This document shows, piece after piece, positions 36,579-44,990 of a stretch of 64,000 nt of DNA. Origin of the DNA: Octadecabacter sp. (GTDB taxonomy: Bacteria; Pseudomonadota; Alphaproteobacteria; Rhodobacterales; Rhodobacteraceae); assembly GCA_028825445.1 (NCBI GenBank), contig JAPKAD010000002.1:62001-126000 (forward strand), in the 5' to 3' direction. Every line of letters begins with the position of its first letter. Position 1 is the stretch's first letter. The notes below the pieces were generated by a model that saw only the letters and a list, made by a program, of their open reading frames with translations, was not told where the DNA came from and ran no database searches. The translations under genes were made by a program, and so were the position numbers.

Positions 36579-37219
36579 TCTGTTTTATCCTCAAACTGGC
36601 ATAAGTCACAAATGTGACAGGCCTGACATTTAGGTTTGCGCGCGACGCAGATATAACGCCCGTGCAAAATCATCCAGTGGTGCGCGTGAAGTTGAAAATC
36701 TGCTGGTATGTTATCCTCAATCGCTCGTTCAACAGCGTCCACATTTTTACCTGGTGCAATACCGCTACGGTTGCCAAGCCGAAAAATATGCGTATCCACT
36801 GCTTGTGCAGGCTGGGCCCACCACATATTGAGTACTACGTTCGCAGTTTTGCGGCCAACGCCAGGCAGCGATTGCAAAGCGGCGCGGGAATTTGGAACCA
36901 AGCCACCGTACTCATCAACCAGTAGCTGGCTCATTTTAATAACATTCTTGGCTTTGTTGCGAAACAGCCCGATGGTTCTGATGTGTTCAATCACTCCATC
37001 TAAACCTAAATTTAGCATCTTTTGCGGTGTGTCAGCAATCTTAAAAAGTTCAGCAGTGGCTTTGTTAACACCCTTATCTGTTGCCTGCGCCGACAGCGCC
37101 ACCGCAACAACCAATGTATAGGCGTTGACGTGATCCAACTCCCCCAAGGGTTCCGGTTCGCATACTTGAAAGCGGGTAAAAATCTCACGGATCGTATGAT
37201 AGTCTAGTTGTTTGCCCAT
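36575..37219 (-). CDS. nth: Endonuclease III
   Basis: 214-residue base-excision-repair glycosylase/AP lyase for oxidised pyrimidines. The helix-hairpin-helix LPGVGRKTANVV carries the catalytic lysine, and the catalytic aspartate is in VDTHIFRLGNR. The C-terminal [4Fe-4S] ligands show the classical C-x6-C-x2-C-x5-C spacing (from CVARKPKC onward). ATG 37219 with AAAAGGG upstream was chosen over a longer frame. It overlaps the kinase gene downstream. Confidence 0.95.
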   Translation of the reverse strand: MGKQLDYHTIREIFTRFQVCEPEPLGELDHVNAYTLVVAVALSAQATDKGVNKATAELFKIADTPQKMLNLGLDGVIEHIRTIGLFRNKAKNVIKMSQLLVDEYGGLVPNSRAALQSLPGVGRKTANVVLNMWWAQPAQAVDTHIFRLGNRSGIAPGKNVDAVERAIEDNIPADFQLHAHHWMILHGRYICVARKPKCQACHICDLCQFEDKTE

Positions 37220-37467
37220 GGGACCCTTTTGCCCAAAGCAGCCACAATGAACAAGTCGCAACAACGGGGTCGCACGCCTCATTACACACCGTTAATTTTA
37301 AGTCGTGGAACATTTTTGACAGATATATCACCACGTCATCGGGCGTGCATTGGACAAGATTGGTACGTTATAAACACCGCTTACACGGCTTATTTTAAAA
37401 TGAAAAACCACTAGTCACGCTGACTGGGCTAAGGACAGCTCAACCCTTCTTACCTTTTGGGGTAGAT
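37220..37467. other. Spacer upstream of nth
   Basis: AT-rich; probably contains the nth promoter. No gene seen. Confidence 0.4.
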
Positions 37468-37950
37468 TTAAAGCTCTACTAACCTATTAATTATCATAGG
37501 CATGGTAAAGGCAGTTTTCGGCCACGCATTTTCAAAAATGTGCGTAATCGTTGCCACGTAAGACTTGCTGTGCTGTTGGTCAAACGCTAATTTTTTCAAA
37601 ATTCTACCCACTTGAAACCCTGGGGCAACACCACCTTCAGTGTGTCACCGACTGAAGAAAAAGTACCGCTTTACTTGATTGGTATGCTGTTCCGGATCAA
37701 GATGTGAAAGTGTTGTTGTCTTTCCATCCTGCAACGTCACCATGTTCTCAAATATTGCGTAATTCATGGGGACACAGCGTGTTGTACGGACAGTCGGCAG
37801 AGGCCACGCTAGCAATCCGGTCCACTAGCTGATTCACTGCCATAGCGCCTTGCTGAAATCTGACACTTTGGCATGGTTATCACTGGGGGCTGCCAGTCAA
37901 ACGTGATCTGCTCGCTTGGAAAGGCGCAGGCTAAATCTCTGCTTTTCACA
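37468..37950 (-). pseudogene. Frameshifted gene relic, unknown family
   Basis: The minus strand reads protein-like in consecutive frames. About 37930-37830 gives CAFPSEQITFDWQPPVITM. About 37845-37765 gives DRIASVASADCPYNTLCPH. From an ATG near 37772 a 100-codon frame runs to a TAA at 37468 (ENMVTLQDGKTTTLSHLDP, QQHSKSYVATITHIFENAW), with a single internal TGA. The codon texture is clearly coding-like. The family is not recognised. Confidence 0.5.
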
Positions 37951-38077
37951 TTTAATTTAAACAACCGTAGGCGAAACCTTGCCAGACCCAAACACGTTAT
38001 TGGATAACACAAACATATAACCGATATAGTGACTAACAAGAGCACTATGTTCGGTGCCCAACAATGGAATATAAATA
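37951..38077. other. Promoter region of the OmpA-like lipoprotein gene
   Basis: AT-rich leader upstream of the 38078 start; nothing else seen. Confidence 0.35.
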
Positions 38078-38737
38078 ATGATCTTATCAAATACGCCTTT
38101 GCCCTTAATACTATCCGCACTCTTAGTATTGTCTGCATGCGATACAGTTACGGATCCAAACAATCCCAACCGCAACGCCCAGACCGCTGCTATGTTAGGC
38201 GCTGGCCTTGGTGCAGTAGTAGGTATTGCACGTGGTGATGACGCGGGTGAACGCAATCGCGGCGCAATAGTAGGTGCACTTATCGGAGCTGGCCTTGGTG
38301 CTGGTGTAGGAACACTACTTGACCGACAAGAAGCAGAATTGCGTCAGCAGATGGGCTCAAACGCACAGATCGTGAACACAGGTAGCCAACTTATCGTAAC
38401 ACTGCCACAAGACATCCTGTTCGATACGGGAAGCTCTGCCCTAACTGGTGGGTTACGTAACGATCTGAACGCATTGGCAGGATCGATCAATCGCTTTCCC
38501 GAATCTACAATTAATGTTATTGGCCACACGGATTCTGACGGCACAGCGCCGTTTAATCAAGACCTGTCCGCGCGCCGCGCGCAGGCTGTATCATCTGTGT
38601 TAATCCAATCAGGTGTTTCACCTAACCGAATTCGGTCCATTGGCCGCGGCGAAGACGCACCCATTGCGACTAACCTTAATTCAGACGGTAAACGTAAGAA
38701 CCGTCGCGTGGAAATTACAATTACGCCAAACGCCTAA
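38078..38737 (+). CDS. OmpA-family outer-membrane lipoprotein (YiaD-like)
   Basis: 219 residues. The lipoprotein signal peptide has a lipobox, LVLSAC (Cys about residue 20). A glycine-zipper segment (about 38-75; MLGAGLGAVVGIA, ALIGAGLGAGVGTLL) is followed by an OmpA peptidoglycan-binding domain. That domain contains ILFDTGSSALTG, NVIGHTDSDGT, LSARRAQAVSSVL and NRRVEI. It is predicted to tether the outer membrane to peptidoglycan. A terminator follows. Confidence 0.92.
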   Translation: MILSNTPLPLILSALLVLSACDTVTDPNNPNRNAQTAAMLGAGLGAVVGIARGDDAGERNRGAIVGALIGAGLGAGVGTLLDRQEAELRQQMGSNAQIVNTGSQLIVTLPQDILFDTGSSALTGGLRNDLNALAGSINRFPESTINVIGHTDSDGTAPFNQDLSARRAQAVSSVLIQSGVSPNRIRSIGRGEDAPIATNLNSDGKRKNRRVEITITPNA

Positions 38738-38752
38738 CCAGTATCTTTCTAT

Positions 38753-38790
38753 GAAAAGGCCCGCCTTTTTAAGCTGGCCTTTTCTTTAAT
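38753..38790 (+). terminator. Rho-independent terminator
   Basis: GAAAAGGCC / GGCCTTTTC perfect 9-bp stem (38753-38761 with 38776-38784) followed by a T-rich stretch, directly after the OmpA-like gene. Confidence 0.8.
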
Positions 38791-38842
38791 TTACGTATGG
38801 CTCTAATAAGCAAAAAAACTCATTGCTTTCCCTACCCAATCA

Positions 38843-38865
38843 TTGGTCATATGAATTGGCCAATT
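38843..38865. promoter_or_regulatory. Candidate GntR-type operator upstream of the FadR-like gene
   Basis: TTGGTCA (38843-38849) and TGGCCAA (38857-38863) form an inverted repeat with one mismatch. The second arm lies inside a perfect AATTGGCCAATT palindrome (38854-38865). It sits 16-38 nt before the start at 38881. The TTGGTC/GACCAA style resembles FadR/PdhR-subfamily operators, so autoregulation is plausible. Confidence 0.4.
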
Positions 38866-38880
38866 GGGGAAAGAGCACGT

Positions 38881-39663
38881 ATGCCATTTGAACATATCCA
38901 TCCTGAAAAAATATCACAAACTGTCGTTCGCCAGATTGAACAACTGATCCTACGTGGCATATTGAAACCTGGTGAACGGCTACCGTCGGAACGCGAACTT
39001 TCTGAACGCCTCGGTGTGTCCCGTCCATCTTTACGCGAAGCGCTAGCGAACCTTCAAGAAAGTGGTCTTTTGACCAGCCGCGCCGGATCAGGTGTGTTTG
39101 TAGGTGATGTTTTAGGCTCAGCGTTTTCAGATACCCTCGTGAGGCTATTTTCAAGCCACGACGAAGCCGTATTTGACTACATCGATTTCCGCCGAGACAT
39201 GGAAGGCTTGGCAGCGCACCGTGCCGCAACAGTCGGCAGCGACACCGACTTAAGCATCATTGATGCAATCTTCATCAAAATGGAGAACGCAGACGGCAAA
39301 CGAAACCCCACTGAAGAAGCTGCTCTAGACGCGGAGTTCCACTTGAGCATCATCGAGGCAGGTCATAACGTCATTATGCTTCACATGATGAGATCATTGT
39401 ATCAATTGCTGCAGGAAGGCGTATTTTATAATCGCCAAGTCATGTTCAAACAACGGACCACGCGAAACACCCTTCTGGATCAACATCGCGCTATCAATGA
39501 CGCGTTACAGGCGCGTGATGCTAACGGCGCTCGCAGCGCCGTTGAACAACATTTGGGATATGTCGAAGACGCACTGTCCAATCAAAACAAAGCCAGACAG
39601 CACGAAGCTATTGCTAAGAAACGATTTGAACACGAAATCAAACAACAACTAAAACGAAAATAG
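38881..39663 (+). CDS. FadR/PdhR-type GntR family transcriptional regulator
   Basis: 260 residues. The N-terminal winged helix-turn-helix (about 10-75) has [22 protein letters not shown]. The C-terminal FCD ligand domain (about 85-235) has the metal-binding Asp/His set DAEFH, HRAI and QHL. Length and FCD layout fit the pyruvate/lactate-responsive PdhR/LldR branch. The ligand is not certain, and no metabolic gene is adjacent on the same strand. ATG 38881 begins the family-typical PFEHI start; longer in-frame starts exist upstream. Confidence 0.85.
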   Translation: MPFEHIHPEKISQTVVRQIEQLILRGILKPGERLPSERELSERLGVSRPSLREALANLQESGLLTSRAGSGVFVGDVLGSAFSDTLVRLFSSHDEAVFDYIDFRRDMEGLAAHRAATVGSDTDLSIIDAIFIKMENADGKRNPTEEAALDAEFHLSIIEAGHNVIMLHMMRSLYQLLQEGVFYNRQVMFKQRTTRNTLLDQHRAINDALQARDANGARSAVEQHLGYVEDALSNQNKARQHEAIAKKRFEHEIKQQLKRK

Positions 39664-39705
39664 CCCCACAACACTGCGTAGGGATAATGAAAACCTTTAA
39701 GCGAA

Positions 39706-40290
39706 TTAGTGCAATTTAGCGCCGGCTTCTGCAATCGCATCGTCAATAAGTTTATTTGCAGTAGCAGTTGTAGTCTGTTCAGTTATAATATCACGTGCAG
39801 CTGCCACAGCCACAATTACAGCCTGATTGCTAACTTCGCGAATGGCGGAAGCCTTTGCACTTGCAATCTGCTCTTCCGCAGCTGCCAAGCGACGTACTAT
39901 AGATGACTTAATTTCTTCCTTAGCCTTTTCACCTGCAAGAGTTGCTTCTTGTTTCGCATTTGCGACGATGCGTTCCGCTTGCGCATGAACTTCACGTTGT
40001 TTGCGCTCGTAAGAAGCTAACAAAGTCTGGGCTTCCTCGCGCAGTGCTTTGGCTTCATCCAGATCAGATTTGATACCTTCAGCACGTTTATCAAGCAGTC
40101 CAGTTAACATCCCTGGAACTTTGTACTTAATCAGGACCCCCATGAAAATGATGAATGCAATCAGTACTATCAGGTCCGTGTTATCCAGATGCCAAAAATC
40201 AGATGAAAGCGGGTTCTTGCTAGCCGCCAATGCAGGAGAAGCAACAACTGCAATAAGGGTACTTAAAATAATTGAAGATTTAAGTTTCAT
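39706..40290 (-). CDS. atpF: ATP synthase F0 subunit b
   Basis: 194 residues. A signal-like/hydrophobic N-terminus and one membrane helix (about 38-57, LIVLIAFIIFMGVLI) are followed by a long charged coiled coil (EEAQTLLASYERKQREV and beyond). This is the second of the paired b-type stators in alphaproteobacteria. It is the last gene of the atpI-B-E-b'-b operon, 4 nt after b'. Confidence 0.93.
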   Translation of the reverse strand: MKLKSSIILSTLIAVVASPALAASKNPLSSDFWHLDNTDLIVLIAFIIFMGVLIKYKVPGMLTGLLDKRAEGIKSDLDEAKALREEAQTLLASYERKQREVHAQAERIVANAKQEATLAGEKAKEEIKSSIVRRLAAAEEQIASAKASAIREVSNQAVIVAVAAARDIITEQTTTATANKLIDDAIAEAGAKLH

Positions 40291-40294
40291 GCTG

Positions 40295-40825
40295 TTAGCC
40301 TTTCATCCGTGCTGTAATGGCTGACGTAATTGTCTTGGCGTCGACTTTGCCACCAAACGAAGCGATAATTTCTTTTGCAGTGCTCTTAGCGACGGATTTC
40401 ACAGCGACTGCTGCTCCAGCTTGAATATCACTAATTGATTTTTCGCTTTCTGCCGTTTGCGCAGCAATCTCTGCATCTGCCTTTAGCATCTGAACATCTA
40501 ATTCAGTTTGGATTTCAGTTTTAGCTTGAAACACAATTTTTTCCGCTTCGGAACGGGCATCCGAAAGTGCCTTATCGTAAGCTGCCTCAGCTTCAATTGC
40601 ACGCTGATTCAACTCTTCCGCAGCTGCTATGTCATTCGTAATTGTGCCCTGACGTTCGGCCAAAACCGAACCAATACGCGGCAGCGCCACTCGAGACAAA
40701 ATAAGATAGATCACAATTAACGTGACTAAGAGCCAGAAAATCTGGTTAGGGAAGGTGGAGAAGTCTAGCTGCGGCATTCCTGCCCCGCCAGTTTCTGCCA
40801 CGTTTTCGGCCGGTGTAACAGACAT
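40295..40825 (-). CDS. atpX: ATP synthase F0 subunit b'
   Basis: 176 residues. A single membrane helix (about 28-47, [20 protein letters not shown]) is followed by an alanine/glutamate-rich coiled coil, characteristic of the b' subunit that pairs with b in photosynthetic-lineage alphaproteobacteria. It lies between atpE and atpF and is separated from atpE by a 130-nt gap containing a hairpin. Confidence 0.92.
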   Translation of the reverse strand: MSVTPAENVAETGGAGMPQLDFSTFPNQIFWLLVTLIVIYLILSRVALPRIGSVLAERQGTITNDIAAAEELNQRAIEAEAAYDKALSDARSEAEKIVFQAKTEIQTELDVQMLKADAEIAAQTAESEKSISDIQAGAAVAVKSVAKSTAKEIIASFGGKVDAKTITSAITARMKG

Positions 40826-40904
40826 GGATCACGTCCCTCTCGAAAATCTGGTATGATGTTGGCCCAATTCGGTTAGTATATAGGGTCAAAATCGGGGGTC
40901 TTAC

Positions 40905-40931
40905 TTTGGGGGAAATCAAGTTCCCCCCAAA
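40905..40931 (-). promoter_or_regulatory. Intercistronic hairpin downstream of atpE
   Basis: TTTGGGGGAA / TTCCCCCCAAA stem of 10 bp with one bulged base and a 6-nt loop, 25 nt after the atpE stop on the minus strand. It probably acts as a partial terminator or RNA stabiliser that raises c-subunit output relative to b'/b. This is an inference from position. Confidence 0.5.
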
Positions 40932-40955
40932 TCGTAAGGGTCTTAATATTTTGCT

Positions 40956-41180
40956 TTAGACCGCGAACATTAGCAGTAATGCAACGAGGAACGAAAAAAT
41001 CCCCAAAGCTTCTGCGAATGCAATGCCAATAAATAATGTAGCAGTTTGACCGGCAGCAGCCGATGGGTTGCGCAAAGCACCTGCGAGGAAGTTGCCAGCA
41101 ACATGACCAACACCGATTGCGGCAGCGCCGGAACCAATTGCAGCCAGGCCAGCGCCGATGTGTGCGAGTTCGCCTTCCAT
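40956..41180 (-). CDS. atpE: ATP synthase F0 subunit c
   Basis: 74-residue hairpin proteolipid of the rotor ring. Helix 1 has [17 protein letters not shown], then the polar loop RNPSA. Helix 2 carries the ion-binding glutamate in [11 protein letters not shown]. No Na+-type ligand set is evident, so proton coupling is expected. ATG 41180 (MEGELAHIG) is the family start. Confidence 0.95.
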   Translation of the reverse strand: MEGELAHIGAGLAAIGSGAAAIGVGHVAGNFLAGALRNPSAAAGQTATLFIGIAFAEALGIFSFLVALLLMFAV

Positions 41181-41247
41181 AGTATTTCTCCTTACGATTG
41201 GAAGTTTAGCATCTTGGGAATGTTTCCCAAAGAAGCATTTTGGGTGA

Positions 41248-42006
41248 TTAGTGTGACGGGTGAAGCGCATCTTTTAGATAGACGCACGTTAAAATTGTAA
41301 AAACGTATGCCTGAATCGCAGATACAAGAACTTCAAGGGCATAAATTGCAACAACTCCAAGAATAGCAATAGGGGCGACTATTAAACCAACTTGGGCAAA
41401 GCCTGCAAATACTTTCAGTACTGCATGTCCCGCCATCAGGTTGCCTGCAAGACGTATAGAATGGCTTACTGGACGGACAAAATATGAGATGATTTCGATT
41501 ACAGCAAGTATCGGACGCAACGCCAACGGCGCGCTAGAAACCCAGAAAAGTCCAAGGAAAGCTGAGCCATTCTTAACGAACCCAAGTATTGTGACAGTCA
41601 AGAATACGGCAAATGCCAGAATAGCTGTAACTGCAATGTGTGATGTCGTTGTGAATGCCATTGGAAGCAGACCAAGAAAATTCGAAAACAGGATAAATAT
41701 AAACAACGTAAAAATATATGGAAAGTACTTAATGCCGTCTTTTCCAGTCACGTCTTCAACCATTTTGTAGACAAACCCATAAAGTGTTTCGGCTACAGAC
41801 TGAGTGCGGTTAGGAATAACTGCTCGCTTTCGCGTGCCAATAACCAATAGGAGAGTTATGCAAACTACAGCTATCGCCATCCACATTGTCACATTGGTGA
41901 TGGTGTACCAGTGAACCGGGCCATCACCAAAAATACGATGAACTTCGAACTGGTCGAGCGGATGAAACTCAAGTCCGCCGCTTTCACTGTGTGCTTCGCC
42001 TGCCAT
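41248..42006 (-). CDS. atpB: ATP synthase F0 subunit a
   Basis: 252-residue stator channel subunit with five to six membrane helices. The essential arginine is in [13 protein letters not shown]. The N-terminal [12 protein letters not shown] and the late [21 protein letters not shown] are family landmarks. Its ATG overlaps the atpI stop (TGATG). Confidence 0.95.
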   Translation of the reverse strand: MAGEAHSESGGLEFHPLDQFEVHRIFGDGPVHWYTITNVTMWMAIAVVCITLLLVIGTRKRAVIPNRTQSVAETLYGFVYKMVEDVTGKDGIKYFPYIFTLFIFILFSNFLGLLPMAFTTTSHIAVTAILAFAVFLTVTILGFVKNGSAFLGLFWVSSAPLALRPILAVIEIISYFVRPVSHSIRLAGNLMAGHAVLKVFAGFAQVGLIVAPIAILGVVAIYALEVLVSAIQAYVFTILTCVYLKDALHPSH

Positions 42007-42347
42007 CAGTCATCCTCACTTTTGTCAGCCTGTTTAGCCAACTGTTCATTTTGCATCTCAGCCGCAGATCGCATCATAGTTTTTATACCAGCCGCAAATC
42101 CGAGAAATATAAAAAGCACCATAAAAATAGGGATTGTATTAAACAAAGTGTCCAATCCGTACCCGATACCGAAACCAATCCCAAGACCAGCCACTAATTC
42201 AATTACCATCCGCCACGCCATATTGGCTTGTGAATAGTGTTCCTCAGAATGAAGCTTCTTTGTTGTACCGCCCTTGACCGTTGCGATCCTGTCTTCCAGA
42301 GCCTTTAGACGGACTGCATGATCGGTAGTGTCGTGGGGATCAGACAT
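42006..42347 (-). CDS. atpI: ATP synthase subunit I (AtpI-like)
   Basis: 113 residues. A charged N-terminal tail (about 1-45) is followed by two membrane helices (about 47-66 and 72-90) with [17 protein letters not shown], as in AtpI, and a charged tail. AtpI is thought to help c-ring assembly or Mg2+ supply. It is the first gene of the operon. The operon promoter should lie in 42348-42550. Confidence 0.9.
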   Translation of the reverse strand: MSDPHDTTDHAVRLKALEDRIATVKGGTTKKLHSEEHYSQANMAWRMVIELVAGLGIGFGIGYGLDTLFNTIPIFMVLFIFLGFAAGIKTMMRSAAEMQNEQLAKQADKSEDD

Positions 42348-42550
42348 AAAAATATGCTTCCTTAATTATTTGTCACATAAGATGCTGGGTGGGTAGAGTC
42401 AAGTTGAGGAATTACCGCACTAACGTGTTGTTATATATAATTTTTATTCCAAGGTAAATGTATTTACTCCACGCCATAAAAATTTTAAAAGAGATTTACT
42501 ATATTCAACTAAATGGTTGACGTTTTGTGCACATCACGCTTCATGGCTCT

Positions 42551-42898
42551 ATGATTACTTCTCTCGATGCAGTCTTTGCCGCCATTAGTGACCCCACCCG
42601 CCGAGCAATCCTTGGAATGCTGCTGGAAGACGATATGGCTGTGACTGATGTAGCTGATCCGTTCACAATGTCGCTGGCAGCAATCTCCAAACACTTACAT
42701 GTGCTGACGGCGTCAGGCCTGATCAGCCAAGAAAAACGTGGTCGTGTAAAATGGTGCAAACTGGAGCCAGACGCGATGCGCGAAGCGTCCATTTGGATGC
42801 AAAGCTTCGGGCAGTTTGAAGCGGTCAATCTCGAAGCTTTCGAACGGTTCTTAGCCATTGAGCTGCCAGATACAACAAGCGAAAAACTGCTCGATTAA
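42551..42898 (+). CDS. ArsR-family transcriptional regulator
   Basis: 115 residues of winged helix-turn-helix. It has ISDPTRRAILGML, the recognition helix in MSLAAISKHLHVLTASGLI, and the wing EKRGRVKWCKL. No metal-binding ELCVC motif is present, so it is not an arsenic/metal sensor of the classical type. The stop overlaps the convergent LysR gene by 4 nt. ATG 42551 is used; no clear Shine-Dalgarno is visible. Confidence 0.85.
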   Translation: MITSLDAVFAAISDPTRRAILGMLLEDDMAVTDVADPFTMSLAAISKHLHVLTASGLISQEKRGRVKWCKLEPDAMREASIWMQSFGQFEAVNLEAFERFLAIELPDTTSEKLLD

Positions 42899-43773
42899 AC
42901 CTCCCAACTTTCCGCTTCTTTTTTAAGGAAAGCGAGAAAAGCTTGTACCTTTGTAGTGCGGTGCAAATCAACGTGGGTCACAAGCCAGAGCGGGCCAGAC
43001 CAATCATCTTGGCTCGGTATAACCTCAACCAGCTCAGGATAATGTTTCATCTCCCATGTTGTCACAAAACCGATCCCAGCACCTGCCAATACCGCATCAA
43101 ACATTGCTCGGGTGTCAGTCGAACGAAACACAATGCGTTTTTGTGGTACATGTTCGCTAAGCCAGCGATTAAACGGCGCACGATTTTCAGGATTGTCGTG
43201 TCCAATAAACCAGTGATTGGGCAGCTCAGAAACTCCCTTAGGCATACTATTGGCCTCAATATAAGAAGGCGATGCCACCAGATGCATCGTTTGGCTCACA
43301 AATGGCTGCACAACATTGTCTGGTTGATTGGGTGCAACCCCCGCACGGATCGCTACATGCGCCTCTCCATACTCTAAGCGAAACAGCCTTTCACCAGTTA
43401 GAAAGCGCACAGTCAAATCTGGATTTTCACAGCGAAACTTTGCCAGAATTGGCGTAAGCATTGGCGACAACATCACCAGTGATGTCACCACCAGATCACC
43501 CGATACGCCTTCGCCTTGTCCTCGGATACGTCCCGCAAGCTGCGTGAACTGGTCATCAGTTGCAGCTGCCACCTGCATTAAGTCCTGTCCTGCTTCCGTG
43601 GCGGTATAGCCCCGCGCATGGCGTTGAAATAGCTTCACGCCCAAACTCTTTTCCAACGCGTCAATATGGCGAATGACGGTGGCGTGGTGGACGCTCAGCA
43701 CATCAGCCGCGCCACTAACAGTACCAATACGTGCGACCTGAAACGCAGTCCGAATTTCATCCCAGTTGTCCAT
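42895..43773 (-). CDS. LysR-family transcriptional regulator
   Basis: 292 residues. The N-terminal HTH (about 1-62) has AFQVARIGTVSGAADVLSVHHATVIRHID (described in two parts because of its length), and the periplasmic-binding-like effector domain covers about 90-290. It is divergently placed from a wrecked azoreductase gene followed by a wrecked DoxX gene, its probable former targets. It still looks intact although the targets are gone. Confidence 0.88.
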   Translation of the reverse strand: MDNWDEIRTAFQVARIGTVSGAADVLSVHHATVIRHIDALEKSLGVKLFQRHARGYTATEAGQDLMQVAAATDDQFTQLAGRIRGQGEGVSGDLVVTSLVMLSPMLTPILAKFRCENPDLTVRFLTGERLFRLEYGEAHVAIRAGVAPNQPDNVVQPFVSQTMHLVASPSYIEANSMPKGVSELPNHWFIGHDNPENRAPFNRWLSEHVPQKRIVFRSTDTRAMFDAVLAGAGIGFVTTWEMKHYPELVEVIPSQDDWSGPLWLVTHVDLHRTTKVQAFLAFLKKEAESWEV

Positions 43774-43989
43774 TGGCTATCCTTTTAAGGTAAATGTGCG
43801 CAGTTGCACATTAGTTGTTCACCACGGACTATAGCGTTCGCAAACGCAAAATCATTATAAAAAATCTAGCACAGTGTTGATGTCACTAAGTGATACATCT
43901 ACGCATCAAGCCAATTTTACACATCAAAATTGCGCTAAACTTTTGCAAAATCATCTTTAATCTGGATGACTTTATAAAATACTGCAATT

Positions 43990-44391
43990 TGGCCAGTGAT
44001 TCACTGCTATAAATGGACGGTACTTGGGCCGATGCCTGCCTTAAAGGCTCCACAACACTTAGACTTCAACACGTCAGGATATAAAATTTACCAGAAATTT
44101 TTAATCGCTGAAATACAAGCTGCCAACACCATTGCCATTGGCATTCCAGCCTATAACTTCAGCGCGCCTGCGCCCTTCAAGGCGCAGATGGATCTTGTCG
44201 CTCGTCCTAGCGTTACATTCACTTACACCGACAAAGGCCCCAAGGGTCTTTTGGACGGCAAAAAAGTTATTATCGTCGCTGCGTCTAGCGGCGAACCGTT
44301 TGGGTCTAACTTTGATTTTATCAGACCACATAAAACGTTCTTTTTTAAATTAATTGGCATTAACGATAGTGAAAATCAGTGCAGCTACTGA
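43990..44391 (+). pseudogene. FMN-dependent NADH-azoreductase (AzoR) pseudogene
   Basis: The plus strand reads AEIQAANTIAIGIPAYNFS, KAQMDLVARPSVTFTYTDK and GPKGLLDGKKVIIVAASSG. These match the central flavodoxin-like core of AzoR (IGxPxYNF, KAWIDxVxRxGxTFxY, GLLxGKK). A preceding fragment DGTWADACL lies in a different frame, and no intact N-terminus exists upstream. After FIRPHKTFF the C-terminus (FIGI-like LIGIND) runs quickly into a stop, missing about 40 residues. It is therefore truncated at both ends and frameshifted. It is divergent from the LysR regulator. Confidence 0.75.
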
Positions 44392-44456
44392 CATTCAAAC
44401 TCAATTGCAGCATCAACATGATCCTACGTGACCCCAAGTTTTAGCCAATAAGCCTC

Positions 44457-44774
44457 ATGGTCATTACCGCCTTTTCAACATTCACCTTTAGCACAATGGG
44501 CCTTTTGAAACTTACCAAAATTGAGATGATTATCGCGACCTTTGACACCATCGGCTGGGGCCAGTTGTCACATTATGTAACAGCAAGCAGATTCGTTGGG
44601 TCCACAATACTAATCTAGGGGCTCATCAAGCACTGGATCAGCGCCGGACCTCCAATTTATACGATGACGTACGCAATTTTATTTCAAGAGCTGTTGCATA
44701 GCATATCATTTGTTCCCAAATATACCCTTAGCAACTTTATTGACATTATTCTGGTCTTGCGCGAGCCTGTCTGA
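44457..44774 (+). pseudogene. DoxX-family membrane protein pseudogene
   Basis: A frame of 106 codons from ATG 44457 to TGA 44772-44774 is broken by one TAG at 44616. It reads FSTMGLLKLTKIEMIIATF then GWGQLSHYVTASRFVGSTI. These match the GKLT / MxxxFxxIGLGQWFRYxTG / EVxGAxLL pattern of small DoxX-like proteins. A readable tail (MTYAILFQELLHSISFVPK) follows. It lies just after the azoreductase relic, an arrangement common in intact form beside LysR regulators. Confidence 0.65.
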
Positions 44775-44850
44775 ACGCGCCACTAAGCGGCAAAGAACCA
44801 ACTACCCACCGCTTGACTCACGACCCACCGACGCCTAATAAAACTCTAAT

Positions 44851-44932
44851 CCGGAGAGCTACGTCCCTCCGGTCCTTGTAATATCGAGGATCGCCCCCTG
44901 TCAGCGCGTTGCGCCCGCAGGGGTTATTCTCG
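44851..44932 (+). promoter_or_regulatory. Two GC-rich stem-loops upstream of ffh
   Basis: The first is CCGGAG / CTCCGG (44851-44872). The second is a nested structure: CGAG / CTCG (44885-44888 with 44929-44932), CCCCTG / CAGGGG (44895-44900 with 44918-44923) and GCGC / GCGC (44904-44914) with a GTT loop. They end 58 nt before the ffh start. A leader structure, terminator or small RNA are all possible. The conserved SRP RNA tip sequence is absent. Confidence 0.4.
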
Positions 44933-44990
44933 TGCGAACCGTTCATATCTATATAATGAACACCAATGAAACGACGCAAAGGATGCGCCC

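Noticed and set aside
44885-44932. 4.5S/SRP RNA gene next to ffh
   Set aside because: The conserved SRP RNA tetraloop/asymmetric-loop sequence (GGTC...GGAA...AGCAGCC) is absent.
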